A stretch of 64,000 bases of DNA from Tenrec ecaudatus (GCF_050624435.1 NW_027459223.1:1-64000); one strand, 5' to 3'. Shown: positions 30,810-44,599, numbered from the stretch's first letter. Notes: generated from the letters alone by a model not told the origin. Numbers and translations are program-made.

Positions 30810-32630
30810 ATAACTTGTGAGATATACAACTGGTATTTCAAACACAAGCATAGTTACCCGTGGTGGAAAATTTTCAGAAAAGCTTACAAGCTAAATAGAC
30901 TAGAAAGAATAACCTGCCAATCTACATCTGAAAAAAATAGTGGTGTTTGTGGAGCACATTGATAGCAGTGGAATATTGTTTCATATAGTGCAGGATGATG
31001 AACCCCTCAAGTTGGAAGACACTCAAAATATAATTGGGGAAGAGCTGTCTCCTCAAATAGAGTTGACCTTAGTGATATAAAGTTTTCAGGACCTATATTT
31101 GTTGATGTGGCAATGACTCAAAATGAGAAGAAACAGCAGTACTGCAATAACCACTAACAAGAAGATGGGATGCATGAAATATGGATCTAGAAAAATTGGA
31201 AGGCATGAAAAAATGGAACACATAAAGATCAAACACTCTAGGTGTTATTGAACTGAAATAGACTGCTATTGGCCATTTTGAATGTCATAATAATATGGTT
31301 TACATACCAGAGTAACAAATTTGAAAGGAATGGATGACTTTCATGTTAAAAAAGAGAATGTTTCAACATCGATTCCAATGTTCACCATTGTTAGGTGTAG
31401 GATATATTACACCTACAAGGATGAATAATTAATAAAGTTATTATTCAAATTTACACACCAACCACTAATGCTAACAATAAAGCCATTGAGGATTTTTACC
31501 AACCTTTTCAGTCTGAAATTGATGAGACATGCAATCAAGATTACTGATGACTTGAATGCAAAAACTGGACACTAAGGAGGAGGATCACTAGTTAGAAAAT
31601 ATGGCCATGGGGATGGAAGCCACATGGGAGATCTCATGATAGAATTTTCCAATAAGGATGGCTTATTGATTGAACATTTATTTTTCAGTGATGTAAACAG
31701 TAACCATAGACATGGATCATGTATATTGGATAGAAATACACAGGAATTATATCAACTACATCTGTTGAAATAAACTACTATATATACTCGAGTATAACCC
31801 AAGGCAACTAATTTTACCCCCCAAAGCTGGGGTGCTTTTTCAGCATAAAAAATGTGCTGAAAAAAAACTCGGATTATACTCAAGTATTTACGGTATAAAG
31901 AAGTTTAATATCATCAGTCACGAGACTGGAGACCAACTGTGGAACAAACCATCAATGGCAAATTCAACTCGAATTCAAATAAAATTAAAACAAGTCCCCA
32001 AGAGTCAAAGTATGAATTTGAGTATATCTCATCTAAATTAGAGGATATTTCAAGAAGAAAGTTGACACATTGAACACAAATCACCTGAGATGATAGGATT
32101 TCTGCAATAATTTCAAGAACATCATAAATAAAGAAATTCAAGGATAATTAAAAAGATAGAAACTATAGAAAAGACAAAATGGATGTCACGTTGAATGTGG
32201 AGTAGCTGAAGCCAATGAAATGATGAGGTACGAAAAAGAGAGAGAGAGAAATATAGAAATAATTGATGAAGTAAAGATGCTGAATAAAGAAGCTGAACAT
32301 AAAATTTCAAAGGGGAATTCAAAAAGATGGAATAAAGAATTATATTAAAAGGTGCAAAGACCTGGAATTAATATGTTAGAAAAATAGTCAGAGAAGAAAA
32401 AGAAAGTAGAAAGAAAAAAACTAAAGAAAGCCAAAGAATTATGCAGGATACCATCAAAAGGAATAACTTTGTAAGATCAGAATTTCAGAGCAAGCAGATA
32501 CAACAAAAAGCACAGAGAAAAGTGTTAAAGAGTTATGGGAAGAAAATGTTCCCAGTAGCTGAGAGAACAAAAAGGTATGCCTTCAAGAAGCTGACTGAAC
32601 TCCAATCAGATAGATTGCTGCAGGGCCAGT
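30810..32630 (+). pseudogene. RTE-clade LINE, 5' UTR and endonuclease region, decayed
   Basis: A long RTE copy running from the 5' region (30815-31130) through the apurinic-like endonuclease part of the ORF (about 31170-31775) into the linker before the reverse transcriptase (to about 32630). Homology is visible as ordered nucleotide blocks such as tattggccattttgaatgtc, ttattcaaatttacacacca, tgaaattgatgagacatgc and catcagtcacgagactgg. No block gives a long open frame; stops and indels are abundant, so it is very old. It is A-rich on +, and is split by a 116-bp MITE at 31778. The reverse transcriptase half is missing. Confidence 0.8.
31778..31893. mobile_element. Palindromic MITE inserted in RTE, TA target
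   Basis: A 116-bp element with about 25-bp terminal inverted repeats: left CTATATATACTCGAGTATAA, right complement CCGTAAATACTTGAGTATAA. It is bounded by TA on both sides, as in Tc1/mariner-type insertion. The interior is a perfect 10-bp stem, tttttcagca / tgctgaaaaa, around an A-rich loop, so almost the whole element can fold into a hairpin. It is non-coding. The RTE sequence is continuous when it is removed. Confidence 0.85.
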
Positions 32631-32639
32631 GAATTTCTT

Positions 32640-33300
32640 AACATGACTTTTCTAATGAAAGCTATTGTACCTCCCCTAAAACCTTTCCCTGCCTTGGACT
32701 GGGTCAGAAAAGGGGGATGCACTGAGTGGATGCATCTTTGAGAAACTGCTGAAAGGATACTTTCGCTAACCATCCTGTTGGGTATAAGATATGACCCCTT
32801 AGGTCAAGCAGGAAAGGGGAACTCATTAGCTATAAGAGCCGGGAGTGGAGTGCCCTCTGGACGCCGGGATCTCTGCATAGTGAAGCTCCTTGTTTCAGAA
32901 GGAGGTTGTCCCATCGAGGAGAAGCAGCACCACCAGAAGCTAGAGCATAGAGCAGCGTGGCAGATTTCCCAGGCCCCGGAGAAACTAACACGGAAGGCTT
33001 TGAGGCTGGAGCCTGGTTGTGAAGTGGGTTCCCTCTGGGTCCTTAATGTGGGAAGGTGGATTTGCTGAACCAGGGAATTGAGCTGAAGGCCTGTGAGTTG
33101 AGGCTTACAGGAGAGTAGCGTGCCTTTGGGGTATTTATTAGAAGACCTGAAAGAACTGTGTAATGTGTCCTGATGAACAACTCTCTCCTGAACATTTCTT
33201 GTATTGCAACCTGTTAACTTGCATTATATACCCTTTAATCATGAAAAAGTTTTGTGAGTCCTGTGTAGCCACTGCAACAAATATTAGAACCCAGATATAA
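32640..33300. other. Unassigned block, GC-richer than surroundings
   Basis: Between the RTE and the L1 is a 660-base block with balanced composition, ending in an A-containing tail region. The order (promoter-like GC-rich half, then cctgttaacttgcattatat and a poly(A)-like region) resembles a dispersed repeat or LTR, but I cannot name it. The 96-codon frame at 32778-33068 shows no domain I recognise. Confidence 0.35.
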
Positions 33301-34931
33301 ACGTAGATAATGCTGTCTGAATGCCAAACCTACTGCTAAATAAAATTACCAAATATATTATAATCAAACTTGGTTAAACCAAAGATAAGGAAAGAATCTG
33401 GAAAGAAACTCAGGGGAACTGAAAACTTAACTAAAAGAAAAATCATGAAATTAAGCTCTGATTTCTTCGTAGATACTGCACAAGCATGAAGGCATTGCTA
33501 TAATGTATATAAAACTTTAAAAGAAAAAAAATCAAATTGCCAACCAATAATTTCAAATACAACAGCAAAACTGGGACACTTACAGAAAAACAGAAATGAA
33601 AAGAATGTGCAAAACCCATTTTACAGGAAATACTAAAGGGACTTCTTTGGAAAGAGCTAACCATGCCAGGCAACGACCGGATGTCAGCACACAAGTCAGC
33701 ATACCCGCAGGGCAATACAGGAGTGTCCTGGGTAAGGCAAACAGCCAAGACTAAAATTAGGGAGCCCTGGGTATCAATTTAAATGAGAGAATTATAAAGT
33801 AAAAGAGAAGGAATATATTTTGTACTTATAGAAAGTCCAACTGGAGATGGCATGTCTATTTTAAATTATATTGCTCTAAACTTGGAAAAATTAATTAATA
33901 ACAAGATAACATAAAGAAAATTAATAAAAATTAATAAACTTCCTCAAAACAATGGCAAAAGGAAAACCATAACAATAGAAGTGAAGAAAGATCAACAATT
34001 TAAAAATTAACAAAGTCCAGAAAATTATATGCAAGAAACTAGTAGCATCACATACACACAATAACAGCAATAAATTAATACCCATTGTTAATTACACTCT
34101 ACAGAAATAGATTAAATGCAATATGTAAGGGATAAAGAGTAACTAAATAGATAAGAAAACGGGGCCTATCAGATACTGTCTTCAAGGAACACACGTTGGA
34201 TACAAAGACAAAAATAGATTAAAAATCAAGAGATAAAAAATTTCAAGCTAATAAGAATAAAAAAGAACAGGGGATGGGCAATATTAATTTCTGATAAAAC
34301 ATACAAGGGACAAAGCAGCATAAGAGGCAAGTCATTGATTGTATGATGATGAAAGAATCAATTGAACAAGAAGATATTGTCATAATAATTGTCTAGGTCA
34401 TAAAAAAGTCAATGAAAAAGCCTCAAGAGACATAAATCAAACTCTAACAGAATTGAAGAGATAAACAGAAAACTTGCAAGTAGTAGCAAGAGACTTTAAT
34501 ACACCACTTTTAATGAAGACTAGAACAGCTACATAGGAACTCAACAAAGACGCAACAAAACTGAATGCATCAATCAACATGATTTCATACACACATACAG
34601 ATCACTTCACTCAACAACATACTATACATTCTTTTCCAACACATATGGATCATTCTACAGAATAGATCACATGCTAGGCCACAAAGCTAAATCACAATAA
34701 TTTAAGAAAAACATCAAATACTATAATGCATCTTTTAAGAGCAAAGTGCTCTAAAATTAGAAATCAGCAATAGAAAGATCAATAAACAATCAACTACACC
34801 AAAGTTAAATAATAGCTTTAAATAAAAAACTATCAAATAATAGATATTTTTTAAAACTCCTTAAAGCAAACAAGAATAAAACCTCAATACTCACAGAAAA
34901 AGTACTGCTCAGAAAAACAATCTAGCAATAA

Positions 34932-34958
34932 ACACACACACACACACACACACACACA
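34932..34958. repeat. (CA)n microsatellite
   Basis: About 13 CA units within the L1-like sequence, probably grown from its A-rich strand. Confidence 0.95.
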
Positions 34959-36114
34959 AATAACAAAGAACCCAATCACCACTTTAACCCAACATCTCTA
35001 ATAATTAGAAAAGGAGCTCTATAAAAGGCCTACAATCAACAGAAGAACAGAAGCAACAGATCAGATACTAATGAAACATTAAAATAATAGACAGACTCAA
35101 CAATGTAGACCTTGTTTCTTTGAAAAGATACACAAATCATTGGAAATGTAACAAAGAAAAAGAAGGAAAAAGACTAGTGAAATGGATAACACCACAAGAG
35201 TCAGGTAAAATAAAAGGGATAACCAAAATATGCACAACTGTGCTCCAAAAATGTTTTAAACTATAAAATGTACATATTTATAGAAACACACAACTTACCT
35301 AAAGTAATAAAGAATGAAGAAGATATTTTGAACAGAGCCATCATTAAGCAGAAATGAATCCTATTATTAAACTCACAACAGCAGCAGAACAAAAGTCTGT
35401 GCACACAAAGTTTCATTGTAGAATCTTACCAACTCTTCAAAGAAGAGCTGACTCTAATCCTACTTGGGCTATTCCAGAGTACAGAAAAAGATGAAATACT
35501 TGCAAACACACTTAATGAAGCAAACATACCCATGATATTAAAACCAGGCAAAAGCATCACTAAAGAGGGAAAATCATAGACACATATCCTTGATAAGCAT
35601 AGATATTAACATTCTCAACAAAGTTTATTCAACAGTACACAAGAACATATTTAAAAATACATCAAGACCAAGTGGGATCCATAATGTTTATTTAAGAATG
35701 GTTCAATATTAGGGGGGGGAAATCAGTTCAATAACTACATTAAAAATTTTAATTTCCAGAAAATTAATTTTCCTAAATATAACACACACTCTTGATAAAA
35801 TAGTAATAGATGGGTAATTCCCATCAAAATCTAGGACACATATACAAATCAATGGCCAACATTAGTCACAATGAAGAATCACTGTAAGTATCACACTGTG
35901 CACAGGTACTGCACAAGAATGCCCTGAAGGGTTACTTCTATTCACTGTTGTGCTGGGAGTCTTAGTTAGAGCTCCGGTGCAAAAAAGGGAAAATTTAAAT
36001 CATCCAAATTGAAAAAGTATAAATAAACTCTATTTTCAGATGTTATTATCAATTTGCAACAATAAGTCAAGATTCGTTTCCACCAATAAGCAGAAATCTG
36101 AAAAGAAACTCAGG

Positions 36115-37010
36115 AAAACACTGATCATTTACAATGCTGTTCTTCGTTGCTCTGAGACCATTCTGACACATAGGGAGCCGACGCACAACAGAACGAAACC
36201 CTGAGAGTCCTGCGCCGTCCTTACAAGTGTCCCCATGCCTGAGCCCATTCTTGTAGACACGTGCCAATGCCTCGTTGATGTGCCTTCTTGTTTGCTGGTC
36301 TTCCATTTTACCAAGAATGATGTCCTTCTTCAAGGACTGGTCTCTCCTGATAATACGTCCAAAGTATGAGAGACAAAGTCTTGCCATCCTTGTCTAGAAG
36401 AAGCGCTCTGGCTAAACTTCTTTCATTGTACCAGTCAGTCATCAGCTGCAGTCATCATTGTACCAGTTTTTCATTGTACCAGTCATCAGTACTTTCAATA
36501 TTTTTCTTTAGTACCACAACTCATTTGGATTAATTCTTCTTCGTTCATCCTTATTCAGTGTCCAACAGTCATATGTTTGTAAGGCAACTGAAAATACTAT
36601 GGCTTGTAACATCAAAGCCTTTCAAAACTCCAGAAGCCTCGTGCAACAAATTTACCCAAAGTATTATGCCTTCTGATCTCTTGACAGCAGCTTCCATGAG
36701 CATTAATTGTGGATCAAAGCAAGACAGATTTTTGACAAATTCAATCTTTTCTCCCTTTACCACGATGGTCCAGTTGTGAAGATTTTCGTTGTCTTGAATT
36801 GACTCATAATCCAGAATGAAGACCGCAATCCTTGTTCTTCAAGTGCATCGAGACCTCCTCATCTTCACCAAGCAAGGTTGTGTCATCTTCATACACTAGG
36901 TTGTTAATAAGCCTACCTCCAAACCTGATGCTACATTCTCCTTCATAAAAGCCAGCCTCTCTGATTCTTTCCTTAGCATACGGACTGCACCAGTACAGTG
37001 AGAGGCTACA
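36115..37010 (-). pseudogene. RTE-clade LINE 3' half, minus strand, inside L1
   Basis: Reverse orientation RTE 3' half. The best frame is 36067-36387 on the minus strand (106 codons). It encodes the conserved C-terminal RTE block (Leu-X-Tyr-Phe-Gly-X-X-X-Arg-Arg-Asp-Gln-Ser-Leu, then Lys-Asp-Ile-Ile-Leu-Gly-Lys). Further right, the reverse-transcriptase core region is readable as aagcaaggttgtgtcatctt and taataagcctacctccaaac. The L1-like element is continuous on both sides, so the RTE inserted later. A frame of 106 codons is not a complete protein. Confidence 0.85.
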
Positions 37011-39660
37011 ACCATTTACAAGAACTACTCAAAGGAAATACTTAAGAGTAAATCTAACCAGAGAAACAAAAGGCCTATACAAAGAAAACTAAGAACACAA
37101 ATAAAATCAACCCAAAGAAAAATAAATAAATGATAGAGTGCACCATGTTCATTATACAGAAAGACACAGCATTGTGGAAATATCAATAACACCCCAAAAG
37201 ATCAATAGATATAATGCAAACCTGACCTAGTTTCCAATATAACTCTTTAAAGAGAGGTAAAAACCAATTACCAGCTTTATATGGAAAGAAAAGAGACACT
37301 CTAGAGTAAGAACAATACTAAGGAAAAACAAGGTAGGATACATTATACTTCTCAATCTCAAAACCTACTGAACAGCCACTGGAGTGGAAAAAAAACAGAA
37401 GGGGAAGAAGAAAAGAAAAAGCCTTTTAGTGTTTCAATAGACTCATAATCAATGGAATGGAATAAAAAAATCCAGAGGTAAATCCATCCGACTATGGATA
37501 GCTGGTCCTTGTAAAGGGTCAAAATGCATTATCTAGGAAAAAATAATATTAAAGTGGTACTGACCATGCTGGATACTCATTTATAGAAAAATTAAACTGG
37601 GTATATATCTCATATCATACATAAAAGAAATTCAAGATGAATTACAGATGTGAAACCTAGAGCTAGAGAGGTTATCACTGATACCACAGGGACACACATG
37701 AGAACCGTAACACAGAGCTAAATACACGATCAAATGTAAGTGAGAACACTTCAAGAGCAGGAGACACGCTGGATCACTGGGGTCTTCCTAAGAGCAGGCA
37801 CTGCTGTGCACCCAAGGTGCCACCAAAACATGGAAAGGGAAGCCACAGCCCGGGGAAATGTGTTTGCCAGTACCAACGCAGCAAGGGAACTGATCTATAG
37901 AATTTATAGAGAACTTGAACACAAGAAAAAGATAAATAATCCAATAAAAATTGAGAAACCATAAACGGAATTTCATAATGTCAACCAGGAGGCCAACAAC
38001 CATATGAAGTAATTCTTATGATTATAAGATATTTAAGAAATTAAATCAACACAACAAAGGGATGACTATACTTCAGCATTAATAGCAAAGTTTATAGAAA
38101 AAAAATGTAAAACAGCATACAAAAAAGGCTAGCAAGACTCCATATAAATCTGGTGGCACGGTAAAGTGATGCTGTCACTGTGAAAAATGGCGTAGCACTT
38201 CCTTAAATGTGGAAATAGAAATACCATGCGACCCAGCAAGCCATCTCCTTGGAAAATAAAAGCTGTCACACAATAAGAGCTGTGACACACACAGATACAT
38301 GCACACTCGTGTTCCTGTAGCCCTCTTCAAAATAGCAAAAGCAATGGAGACAATCTAATGGTCAGCAACGGGAGAAAGGCTTCTCTAAGGTACATGCGCA
38401 CAGTTGAATGCTACACAAACTAAACCGTGAACTTGTAAAACACCTGGAGCATGAATAAACCTAGAGGATATTTTGCTGAGTAAAATTAATCAGTTGTAAC
38501 AGGGCAGGTAAAGTATGAAACCACTACTCTAAAAAGTAAAAAAAATCCACATTGAAAGAAATATTCTTTGATAATGATCAGAGGTTGAGGGCAAGGGAAG
38601 GTAGATTACGGACCAGAGGCAGGCATATTAACTACAGTAGAGAGGAAGGCAATGCATAAGAGCAGGGAGAGCAAAAATGACGAACGCTAGCCGGAGTCCC
38701 ACAGCCAAAGTGAGCAGGTGTAAATACTGTTAATACCCAACCTTGCAATTAGGATGATTTCCAAGTAGATTCAGGATAAGCATGACGGCTGTAAGGTGTG
38801 GAAGGGAGACTGGGAGTATACCCATTAAGTATACTTGTTTGAAAACTGATTACTTGTACAGGCATGTTTACTATTGCCAAAAATACATCCACGAATGTAG
38901 TCAAGCATATAGGGGCCAAGTTCTGAAACCTTCTTAGATATAACCAAAAACCTTGAGGGAAGACGTTGTTAGAGCTGCGGGCTCAGGGTCATGGTCAACT
39001 GTCACACCAGAGTCCACGAAGGCAATGCTGTACATCCCACCTAAAGGAGTAGTGTCTTGTTCTTAAACGCTTTTGAGGGGTCATCCAAGTGAACTACTGG
39101 CTTTCCCCCTCTGGAAGAGTGAGGAAGAAATTTGAAGCCATATGGGAATAATTGGATCAATGAACTAGGGGTCACGCAAACACCTGTCTCTGTCACGCTG
39201 AGACCAGAAGAACTAGGCCGGCTCTACTACCACTATCGGCTGCTCTGAAAGGGGTCGCATCAGAATATTCCCAATAGAGCAGACGTATGAGGAACACTCA
39301 AAATAACAGAAACCACCAGGTTTCCTAATCAGACACAGGTGATTCTGATCATGGCCCTCGGTCACCTGTTAGATCCGGAAATGAACTCACTCCCATGGCG
39401 CTCAAGTTTCAGCCAGGCAAGAGACTGTTTTTTTTAAGGAGTACAATAATCCTAGAGATATACGTCCACCTTGAGACTCTAAAAGAGCAGCATCTTCCCA
39501 AGGACAACAGCCAGTGGGATTAGGAATGAGGTAGGAATGGGAACAGGCAACAGAGGGAGGAAGTAATCTTAGATCGTGGGAAACGCAATGAATGACATAA
39601 AATGTGTACGAACTCTTTAATGAAAAACTGATTTGCTCCGTAAACAATGGCAAAGTAAAA

Positions 39661-39941
39661 GGCTGAAGTTAAAAGAATTACAATTGTATAAAGAATTGTT
39701 AGCAGCAGGGCCTAGTCCTTAAAGAAGGACTTCAGACTTGATAAAACAGTCAGCGTAGAGGAAACACACCCTCAGGGTGATGGAGTGAACCAGTCGCTGC
39801 AAAACTTGGCTGAGCCACTGCAGTGATTGTAAAGGAGAGCCCTGCTGGGCAGCATTTCATTCAGTTCTACCTGATGACACGAGGAGCTGGAAGCGATGCA
39901 ACAGCACCTACCCACTGACTACTCCCTGTATGGCCGCTATG
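39661..39941. other. Unassigned spacer
   Basis: No gene or repeat identified. Confidence 0.35.
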
Positions 39942-41060
39942 TTGTTAGGTACCCTCACACTGGTTCCACCATCCCTATGCATAACAGAGTAAAGCACCTC
40001 CCATCCTGCTCCATCCTCACACTTGGTCTTCTGTTTGAGCCCTTTGCCGCAGTCACTTCACTGTGTCAATACATCTCATCAAGGGCCTTCCTCTTTTTCA
40101 CCGCCCCCCTACTTTACCAAGCATTCTGCCCTTCTCCAGGGTCTGGTCTCTCCTGACAACATGCCCAAGGTACATGAGATGAAGTCTTGCCAGCCTTGCC
40201 TCTAAGGTGCTCTCTAGCGGCACTTCTTCCAGGACAGATCAGTCTGGTTGCTTTTTGAGAAGGGTATGTCACGTCCAATATTCTTCACCAACACCACAGT
40301 CAGAATACATGGATCCCCCCTTACTCATTGTCCAACTTTACACGCATAGGAGGCAATTGAAAACACCATGGCTTAACTGGAGATCCCCTCATAGTGGGGC
40401 TTAGGAGAGGAGATGGGTCAGTCAGGGTGCAAGGTAGTACCGACGAAGAGCACAGCTTTCCCCCAGATCCTGGATGCTTCCTCCCCCCAACTACCATGAT
40501 CCGAATTCTACCTTGCAGGGCTGGATAGGGCAGAGGTTGTACACTGGTACATATAAGGGCTGGAGGCACAGGGAACCCAGGGTGGATGATACCTTTAGGA
40601 CCAGGGGTGTGAGGAGCGAGGCTGGGAGAGTGGAGGGTGAGTGGGTTGGAAAGGGGGAACTAATTACAAGGATCTACATGTGACCTCCTCCCTGGGAGAG
40701 GGACGGCAGAGAAGGGGGGGAAGGGAGACTCCGGATAGAGCAAGATATGACAAAATAACGATGTATAAATTACCAAGGGCACATGAGGGAGGGGGGAGTG
40801 GGGAGGGAGGGGGAAAAAAAAGAGGACCTGATGCAAAGGGCTTAAGTGGAGAGCAAATGCTTTGAGAATGATTGGTGCGGGGAATGTATGGATGTGCTTT
40901 ATACAATTGATGTATGTATATGTATGGACTGTGATAAGAGTTGTATGAGCCCCTAATAAAACGTTTAAAACAAAACAAAAACAAACAAACAAAACAACAA
41001 CAACAAAAAAGAAAACACCACGGCTTGGGTCGAGCACACCTTAGTCCTCACAGCGACATT
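39942..41060 (-). pseudogene. RTE-clade LINE 3' part, minus strand, split by TER3
   Basis: RTE 3' sequence on the minus strand at 39942-40374 (ttgttaggtaccctcacact, ccttctccagggtctggtct, cctgacaacatgcccaagg), resuming at 41027-41060 (gtcgagcacaccttagtcc). The interruption is exactly the TER3 copy at 40375-41010 with its target-site duplication, so the RTE predates that insertion. Coding is destroyed. Confidence 0.85.
40375..41010 (+). mobile_element. TER3 copy, 636 bp, with 16-bp target duplication
   Basis: Flanked by gaaaacaccatggctt (40359-40374) and gaaaacaccacggctt (41011-41026), 15 of 16 identical. It begins aactggagatcccctcatag and ends with the poly(A) signal in cccctaataaaacg, then a CAAA/CAACAA-rich A-tail. 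It is 5'-truncated. The insertion point reads aatt/gaaaac, close to the TT/AAAA preference of L1 endonuclease. It looks young: it is very similar to 49310-49934. It has no coding capacity on +; the minus strand has a 125-codon antisense frame shared with other copies. Confidence 0.92.
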
Positions 41061-44000
41061 TTATAGTTATTGTGTTACCTAGAGATGTGTTAATTCATTT
41101 CAGACTACTATCTTTAAGAAACTTCAAGGTTAATACTAGTACGTCAATTTTAGAAATAGACATAGGTTTATTACAATTAAACAAATTGCCAAACTCGCCT
41201 TGTTAAAAAGTCAAAGAATGAAAGCCAGGATAGGCGAGAAAGCCCTTATAATATTGCCAAGAAAGCTCCCACACACTGGCCTCCTCTAGTATCACTCGTA
41301 CCATTCCCTAACACCTGTCCACATGTCACTGTCTTAGAACTTACGACACTCTATTCCACACGCAACTAAACATAGAGCATAATTCCAGATGCTGTGAAAT
41401 TAAAGCAAGTAAGTTTAGGGAAGGAGAATTATGAGAGAATAGCTTGAATCCTCACTAAACAAAACTGTATTAAGTTAAGGAACAGGTTGAACAACCATAG
41501 CAGAACACATCTCAGAATATGGCTGAGAAGAGCAGCAACCTCAGAAGTCCTGAGCAGGAACACATGCGGGAGTTGGAAAAGTAGCAAGAAGACCTTCCTG
41601 GGTGGAATGGGAATGAGGTAGGACAGAGGGTGATGGCTACAGAACAAAGAACCTTAAGTAATAAGGCTCGAGTTTGCTTTCTACGTGGGACAAAAGGCCA
41701 CTGCAAGTCTTGTTGGAGAAGGGCATGGTCAGATTTATTACTGGGAAGGGTGACTCTGGCTGCTGCAGAAAACACACTCAAGTCTGTCACACAGTTTTTC
41801 AAGATGAGAGCAAAATGAAATATGATTCCAACTTGATCTCCTCTCTCACTATATGGACTATGCTCATGAGAAAAATAGATAACTAGTGAATGAAGTGGAT
41901 GTCATGAAAACACAGAACACGATATTTTAAGATAGACATTGCATGATATATCTTTTTGAAATCTTTTTTTAAAGGTGCAGACATTAAACATTTTCCAAAA
42001 GCTTATCTACACATTATTTATTGTTGTTCAACTGTGTAATCTAACAAGATACTGAGAAGGTTACTTAGAAGTTGTTTAATAGTGAAGATATTTTAAAAGC
42101 ATACCCTTAGAAAATTATATATTCTACCTTTAGTTAATCAGCAGAGCTATCCGATGGTTTAAATATGGGAAAATATTTAAAAGAAACTGGGGAAATTATC
42201 CATGCAGTGTACTATTCCCAGGCAAAAGGTGATGGAATTCTGCTTATTGGTGAATTTACTGATGTTCTACAAAGCTACCTGGATAAAAAATGGACAAAAA
42301 ATTCCAGCAGGATTTTGCGGAGGTTGAGTTTAATGCCATCCAGATTCAAATCATTAACCTAAAGATCCATAAGTCATAGGAGACTTTAATTTCCTTTTAA
42401 AAACTGCTTTATAGAGAAATGTGTGGAAAACATGAAACTAAAGGAGGGAAAGATATTACTCAAACCAAATCAGTTAAAAATAACTAGGAATATTTCTCCT
42501 TGTATAACATTTGAGTGTTGCATTTTTATAGAGATTTTGTTATACTATATATAAAAATTATATATCATATTAACATCCTAATTTTTTTACATTACTATGA
42601 GCTGTTCAAAATTCCCTCATGGATTGAATCTTGGCTACATAAGTTTCCATGAAAAAAAGTAACAGGGCTATTGGCATCTTTATTACTCTTCTACATGTTC
42701 TAAATAAATTTCTATGCATGAAATCTCCAAGTTGAGTTTTGAAAATTGGCATTTGGCTTCTGTGATCCCTGAAAATATCTCTAAGTTTGTGTTTTCAGTC
42801 TTTGTCCACCATCATGCGGTGGGGATAGTCACAGTGATGGCCCACAGGAATTCAACCCTCGGTGTGTGTCGAGTTGGAATGAAGTCCTTGAAATCTGAAC
42901 TTGTAAGCGTTAAGAATTAGGATCAGCATAAATGTGTTTCCCATACACAGGTTATTAGTTGACCCTCTTCCATGGTTTCTCTGACAGCAGTCATTCCTTA
43001 ATGGAAATCTTTACTTCTCTACTGGATTTGATCAGAAATAAATAACATGATAAGTAAAGGTGTAAGCACAGGCTCATGGAATCAACAAAACGGGTAGCAG
43101 ATGTCCAAAGCATATAACATGTGCAATCCAAGCAGATAAGATATAGGGAAAAGAGAACATCAGAGTGGAAGGGAACTGGGAGCGACTAAATGAAACTAAC
43201 ATTTAAAAAAATGTTGAATGCAATAACAGTTATATTTTCTGGTTCATTTTGGACCCATCAGTTATAACTTCACAATCAGCTCTTATTGACCACATGAGAA
43301 TGGTAGTCATCTGCACTATAATCAGGTGGCTCATGACATTATCCGATCCTGTACAAAGTTAACTTACACTTAGCGTCATGTTGAGCATACCCTTGAAATT
43401 GTACTATGGTATTTAGAACAGCCCTCGCTCCAGCTGGGAACCAACAGCAGTGGTTCAATGAACTAAGAAGATGCAGGATCACAGGACAGAAAGTGAATAT
43501 GGACATTTTAAAGTATGATTTTAAGAAACAAGGATCATGGATATCTGGGAAGGGCTCACCACCAAACATTACAAAACAAAAATAGTGAAATCTTTCCAAG
43601 TGACTTAAAAGTACTATTTCTTTTGACTACCTCAGGCCTTAATTTTTTTAGCTACCAATTTCCAAATAAAATGTTTGTGCTAATGCCTAAATTCAAATGT
43701 AAATTGCATTTTAATAAATTGCCTTTATTTTCAATTATTCAAATGCACTTGCTATGATAAAACCAAATTTTAAAAGCAACATAATTTAGCATCTTGGTAA
43801 ATGAAATGAAAACAACTAAGTGGAGTACAAAGATAAAAGTTCACAGAATATAAAACAAAAAGGATTTGTGAACCCATATAAAAAACAATTCCAAAATTAA
43901 GTTTCTTCTTCAAATTAAATGAAGAGATTTATTTCATTATACACTCAGGCTTAATGGGTTCAAATCATTGGACTAGTATAGCTAGTGCTAAAGTTATTAA

Positions 44001-44599
44001 TAGAAATACATCATAATCTGTTCCAAATGCTACATACAGTCCTGGTTGTAGTAAAATAATAGTAATAATGTTGAAGAAAGTGCAACTATTTCAGTATCTG
44101 AAATAGCCACCTCCGCAGATTCCATTAGAACAGAAACACGGCTCCTACTTGTGGAATCATTTTCCTTCTAATGATGCAAACTATTTGACTGATCAAGGGC
44201 CAACTTATGGCAGTATCACAGTGAGCCATTGAAAATGTGTCCGAAACTTCTGGATAATAAACAAACAAGTTTCACTAGTCAGGATCTATTTTTAGAGACA
44301 AAGCAAATGGTAAAAATGATAAGGCATGGCTACTGTATTCTCCATGGCTTTGCATATTGTTTTATTTGCAAAGCAGTCAGTTTTAAGCCATCCAATTCTC
44401 AATTTTCTATGGGCAGATTTAGCAATCGGTGAGACTCAAATAGGAATGAGAAACAGGGGAAGAGTTCAATGAACAGAGATCATATTTTGGGTCTTAGCAT
44501 AACTCACAAACTGAAAACATGGGGTGGGGGTGTCATGAAGTACATATTTATTTTAGAAATATATATATAGTGAAAATTGCTCTGATGGAATGAATGATG
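41061..44599. other. AT-rich intergenic DNA, unassigned
   Basis: About 3.5 kb of AT-rich DNA with only short frames. I see no exon-like or recognisable repeat sequence that I can defend. It may contain old, unrecognisable L1. Confidence 0.4.

Larger units (their letters stand above)
33340..39660 (+). pseudogene. L1/HAL1-like LINE, long decayed copy, interrupted
   Basis: An A-rich + strand copy of an L1-clade element. ORF1-end-like sequence lies at about 33610-33660 (acaggaaatactaaagggac). ORF2-like order follows: agagactttaatacaccact and cacatgctaggccacaaagc (34490-34690), then reverse-transcriptase-region blocks cttcaaagaagagctgactc, attaaaaccaggcaaaagc and gaccaagtgggatcc (35430-35690). 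A minus-strand RTE (36115-37010) interrupts it. It resumes at 37015 and runs through an L1-style 3' untranslated region (gagcatgaataaacctagag, 38450) to about 39660. The density of stops makes it ancient. HAL1 versus L1M assignment is uncertain. Confidence 0.7.

Noticed and set aside
32778-33068. 96-codon frame as a protein-coding gene
   Set aside because: No domain, no start context or splice support; the block behaves like a dispersed repeat.
33443-33748. 101-codon minus-strand frame
   Set aside because: Antisense to an A-rich L1/HAL1-like sequence, whose complement is poor in stops.
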